From assembly GCA_023437345.1 (NCBI GenBank), contig JAEZGC010000135.1:1-6119 (forward strand): DNA of 6,119 nucleotides, written 5' to 3'. Shown here piece after piece: positions 5,781 through 6,119 of the stretch. The notes below the pieces were generated by a model. That model was not told the origin of the DNA. It worked only from the letters and a program-made list of their open reading frames with translations, and ran no database searches. Source of the DNA: Actinomycetes bacterium. GTDB lineage: Bacteria > Actinomycetota > Actinomycetes > Propionibacteriales > Propionibacteriaceae. Position numbers and translations under genes: made by a program. The first letter of the stretch is position 1; each line of letters starts with the position of its first letter.

Positions 5781-6119
5781 GGACGAGCCGGGCCGGGTGA
5801 TCGCAGCCGTGAGGCTGAGGAAAGTCCGGACTCCACAGAGCAGGGTGGTGGGTAACGCCCACCCGGGGTGACCCGCGGGACAGTGCCACAGAGAACAGAC
5901 CGCCCCGCACTCGTGCGGGGTAAGGGTGAAACGGTGGTGTAAGAGACCACCAGCACCCCAGGCGACTGGGGTGGCTCGGTAAACCCCACCCGGACCAACA
6001 CCAAGACGGGCCGTCGGGCCTGCGGACGCCGTCCGAGCGCTGCTCGCGCGAGGCGTCCGGGTAGGTCGCACGCCGGCAACGGCGAAGGCGGTTGGCAACA
6101 ACCGTCGCAGATGGATGAT
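5781..6119 (+). ncRNA. rnpB: RNase P RNA, bacterial type A (3' end off the right edge)
   Basis: This is the catalytic RNA that cleaves the 5' leader from pre-tRNAs. Landmarks in order: P1 5' strand at about 5784-5793; a tiny P3 hairpin with GTGA loop (5804-5817); the universal core GAGGAAAGTCC (5817-5827); P8 and a GTGA-capped P9 near 5849-5875; the core ACAGAGAACAGACCGCC (5888-5904); P12 ending in a CTCG loop (5903-5920); P13 GGTGGT/ACCACC (5933-5951); P14 capped by GCGA (5954-5973); L15 GGTAA (5978-5982), which pairs with the tRNA CCA end; the P16/P17 arm CGGACGCC/GGCGTCCG (6023-6059) with the actinobacterial GCTGCTCG inner loop; two GCAA-capped hairpins (6071-6084 and 6089-6104); and the conserved AGATGGATGA at 6110-6119. 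The 3' strands of P4, P2 and P1, probably 40-70 nt, lie beyond the window. The 5' end is placed from the -10 box and could be 5781-5784. Confidence 0.97.
6071..6084 (+). other. Extra GCAA-capped hairpin in the RNase P RNA next to P18
   Basis: CGCCG, GCAA, CGGCG: a perfect 5-bp stem with a GNRA tetraloop. It precedes the P18-like hairpin CGGTTG-GCAA-CAACCG at 6089-6104. In the E. coli and Streptomyces RNAs as I remember them, a single hairpin occupies this interval between GGGTAG and AGATGGATG. It may correspond to a helix already named in some other bacterial RNase P RNAs. Confidence 0.5.

Noticed and set aside
4159..5910. A 583-residue minus-strand frame antisense to the zinc-ribbon end, the RNB gene and the rnpB start.
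   Set aside because: It runs through a structural RNA and an intact RNB gene, has low-complexity composition and no recognisable domain. It is a codon-bias shadow.
1..6119. A new defence system, CRISPR array, toxin-antitoxin pair, phage island or riboswitch.
   Set aside because: Every main gene belongs to a known conserved chromosomal family, composition is uniform, and I see no direct-repeat arrays, integrase, transposase ends or tRNA attachment sites.

Overview
The window is very GC-rich and comes from a bacterial chromosome, almost certainly a high-GC actinomycete. Four things point there: strong G/C bias at third codon positions; a type A RNase P RNA whose P13, P14, L15 and L17 segments look actinobacterial; leaderless-style promoters with a TANNNT -10 box exactly 7 nt before the start codon; and a coiled-coil/C4 zinc-ribbon protein of the same type and length as mycobacterial Rv2229c. 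A Propionibacteriales-like host is a guess only. There are no insertion sequences, phage genes, CRISPR arrays or tRNAs.

Layout, left to right. (1) Positions 1-1098, minus strand: a TrpB2-type, PLP-dependent tryptophan synthase beta-like gene, cut by the left edge so its C-terminus is missing. (2) 1099-1194: a 96-nt divergent intergenic region with a -10 box for each gene and a short inverted repeat between them. (3) 1195-1821, plus strand: a YiiM-like MOSC-domain protein. (4) 1822-1876: a 55-nt convergent gap filled by two back-to-back GC-rich hairpins. (5) 1877-3376, minus strand: an aminopeptidase P (Xaa-Pro aminopeptidase) with all metal ligands. (6) 3377-3499: a 123-nt divergent promoter region. 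(7) 3500-5763, plus strand: a probable operon of a coiled-coil/zinc-ribbon protein, a tiny 27-codon overlapping ORF, and a short RNB-domain (RNase II/R-like) exoribonuclease. (8) From about 5781 to the right edge, plus strand: rnpB, the RNase P RNA, starting 17 nt after the exoribonuclease stop codon and cut before its 3' end. No gene-free stretch exceeds 300 bases.

How the genes fit together. The right half is an RNA-processing neighbourhood: a probable nucleic-acid-associated zinc-ribbon protein, a putative 3'-5' exoribonuclease, and the RNase P ribozyme that makes tRNA 5' ends. The left half is three separate housekeeping or metabolic genes (indole/tryptophan chemistry, a molybdenum-cofactor-type sulfurase C-terminal fold, proline-peptide turnover) that share promoter style rather than a pathway.

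I see no convincing undescribed multi-gene system. The points worth a second look are fine-scale: the matching leaderless promoter geometry, the small overlapping ORF, the Gln in place of the fourth acidic residue of the RNB active site, and a compact P3 plus an extra hairpin in the RNase P RNA.
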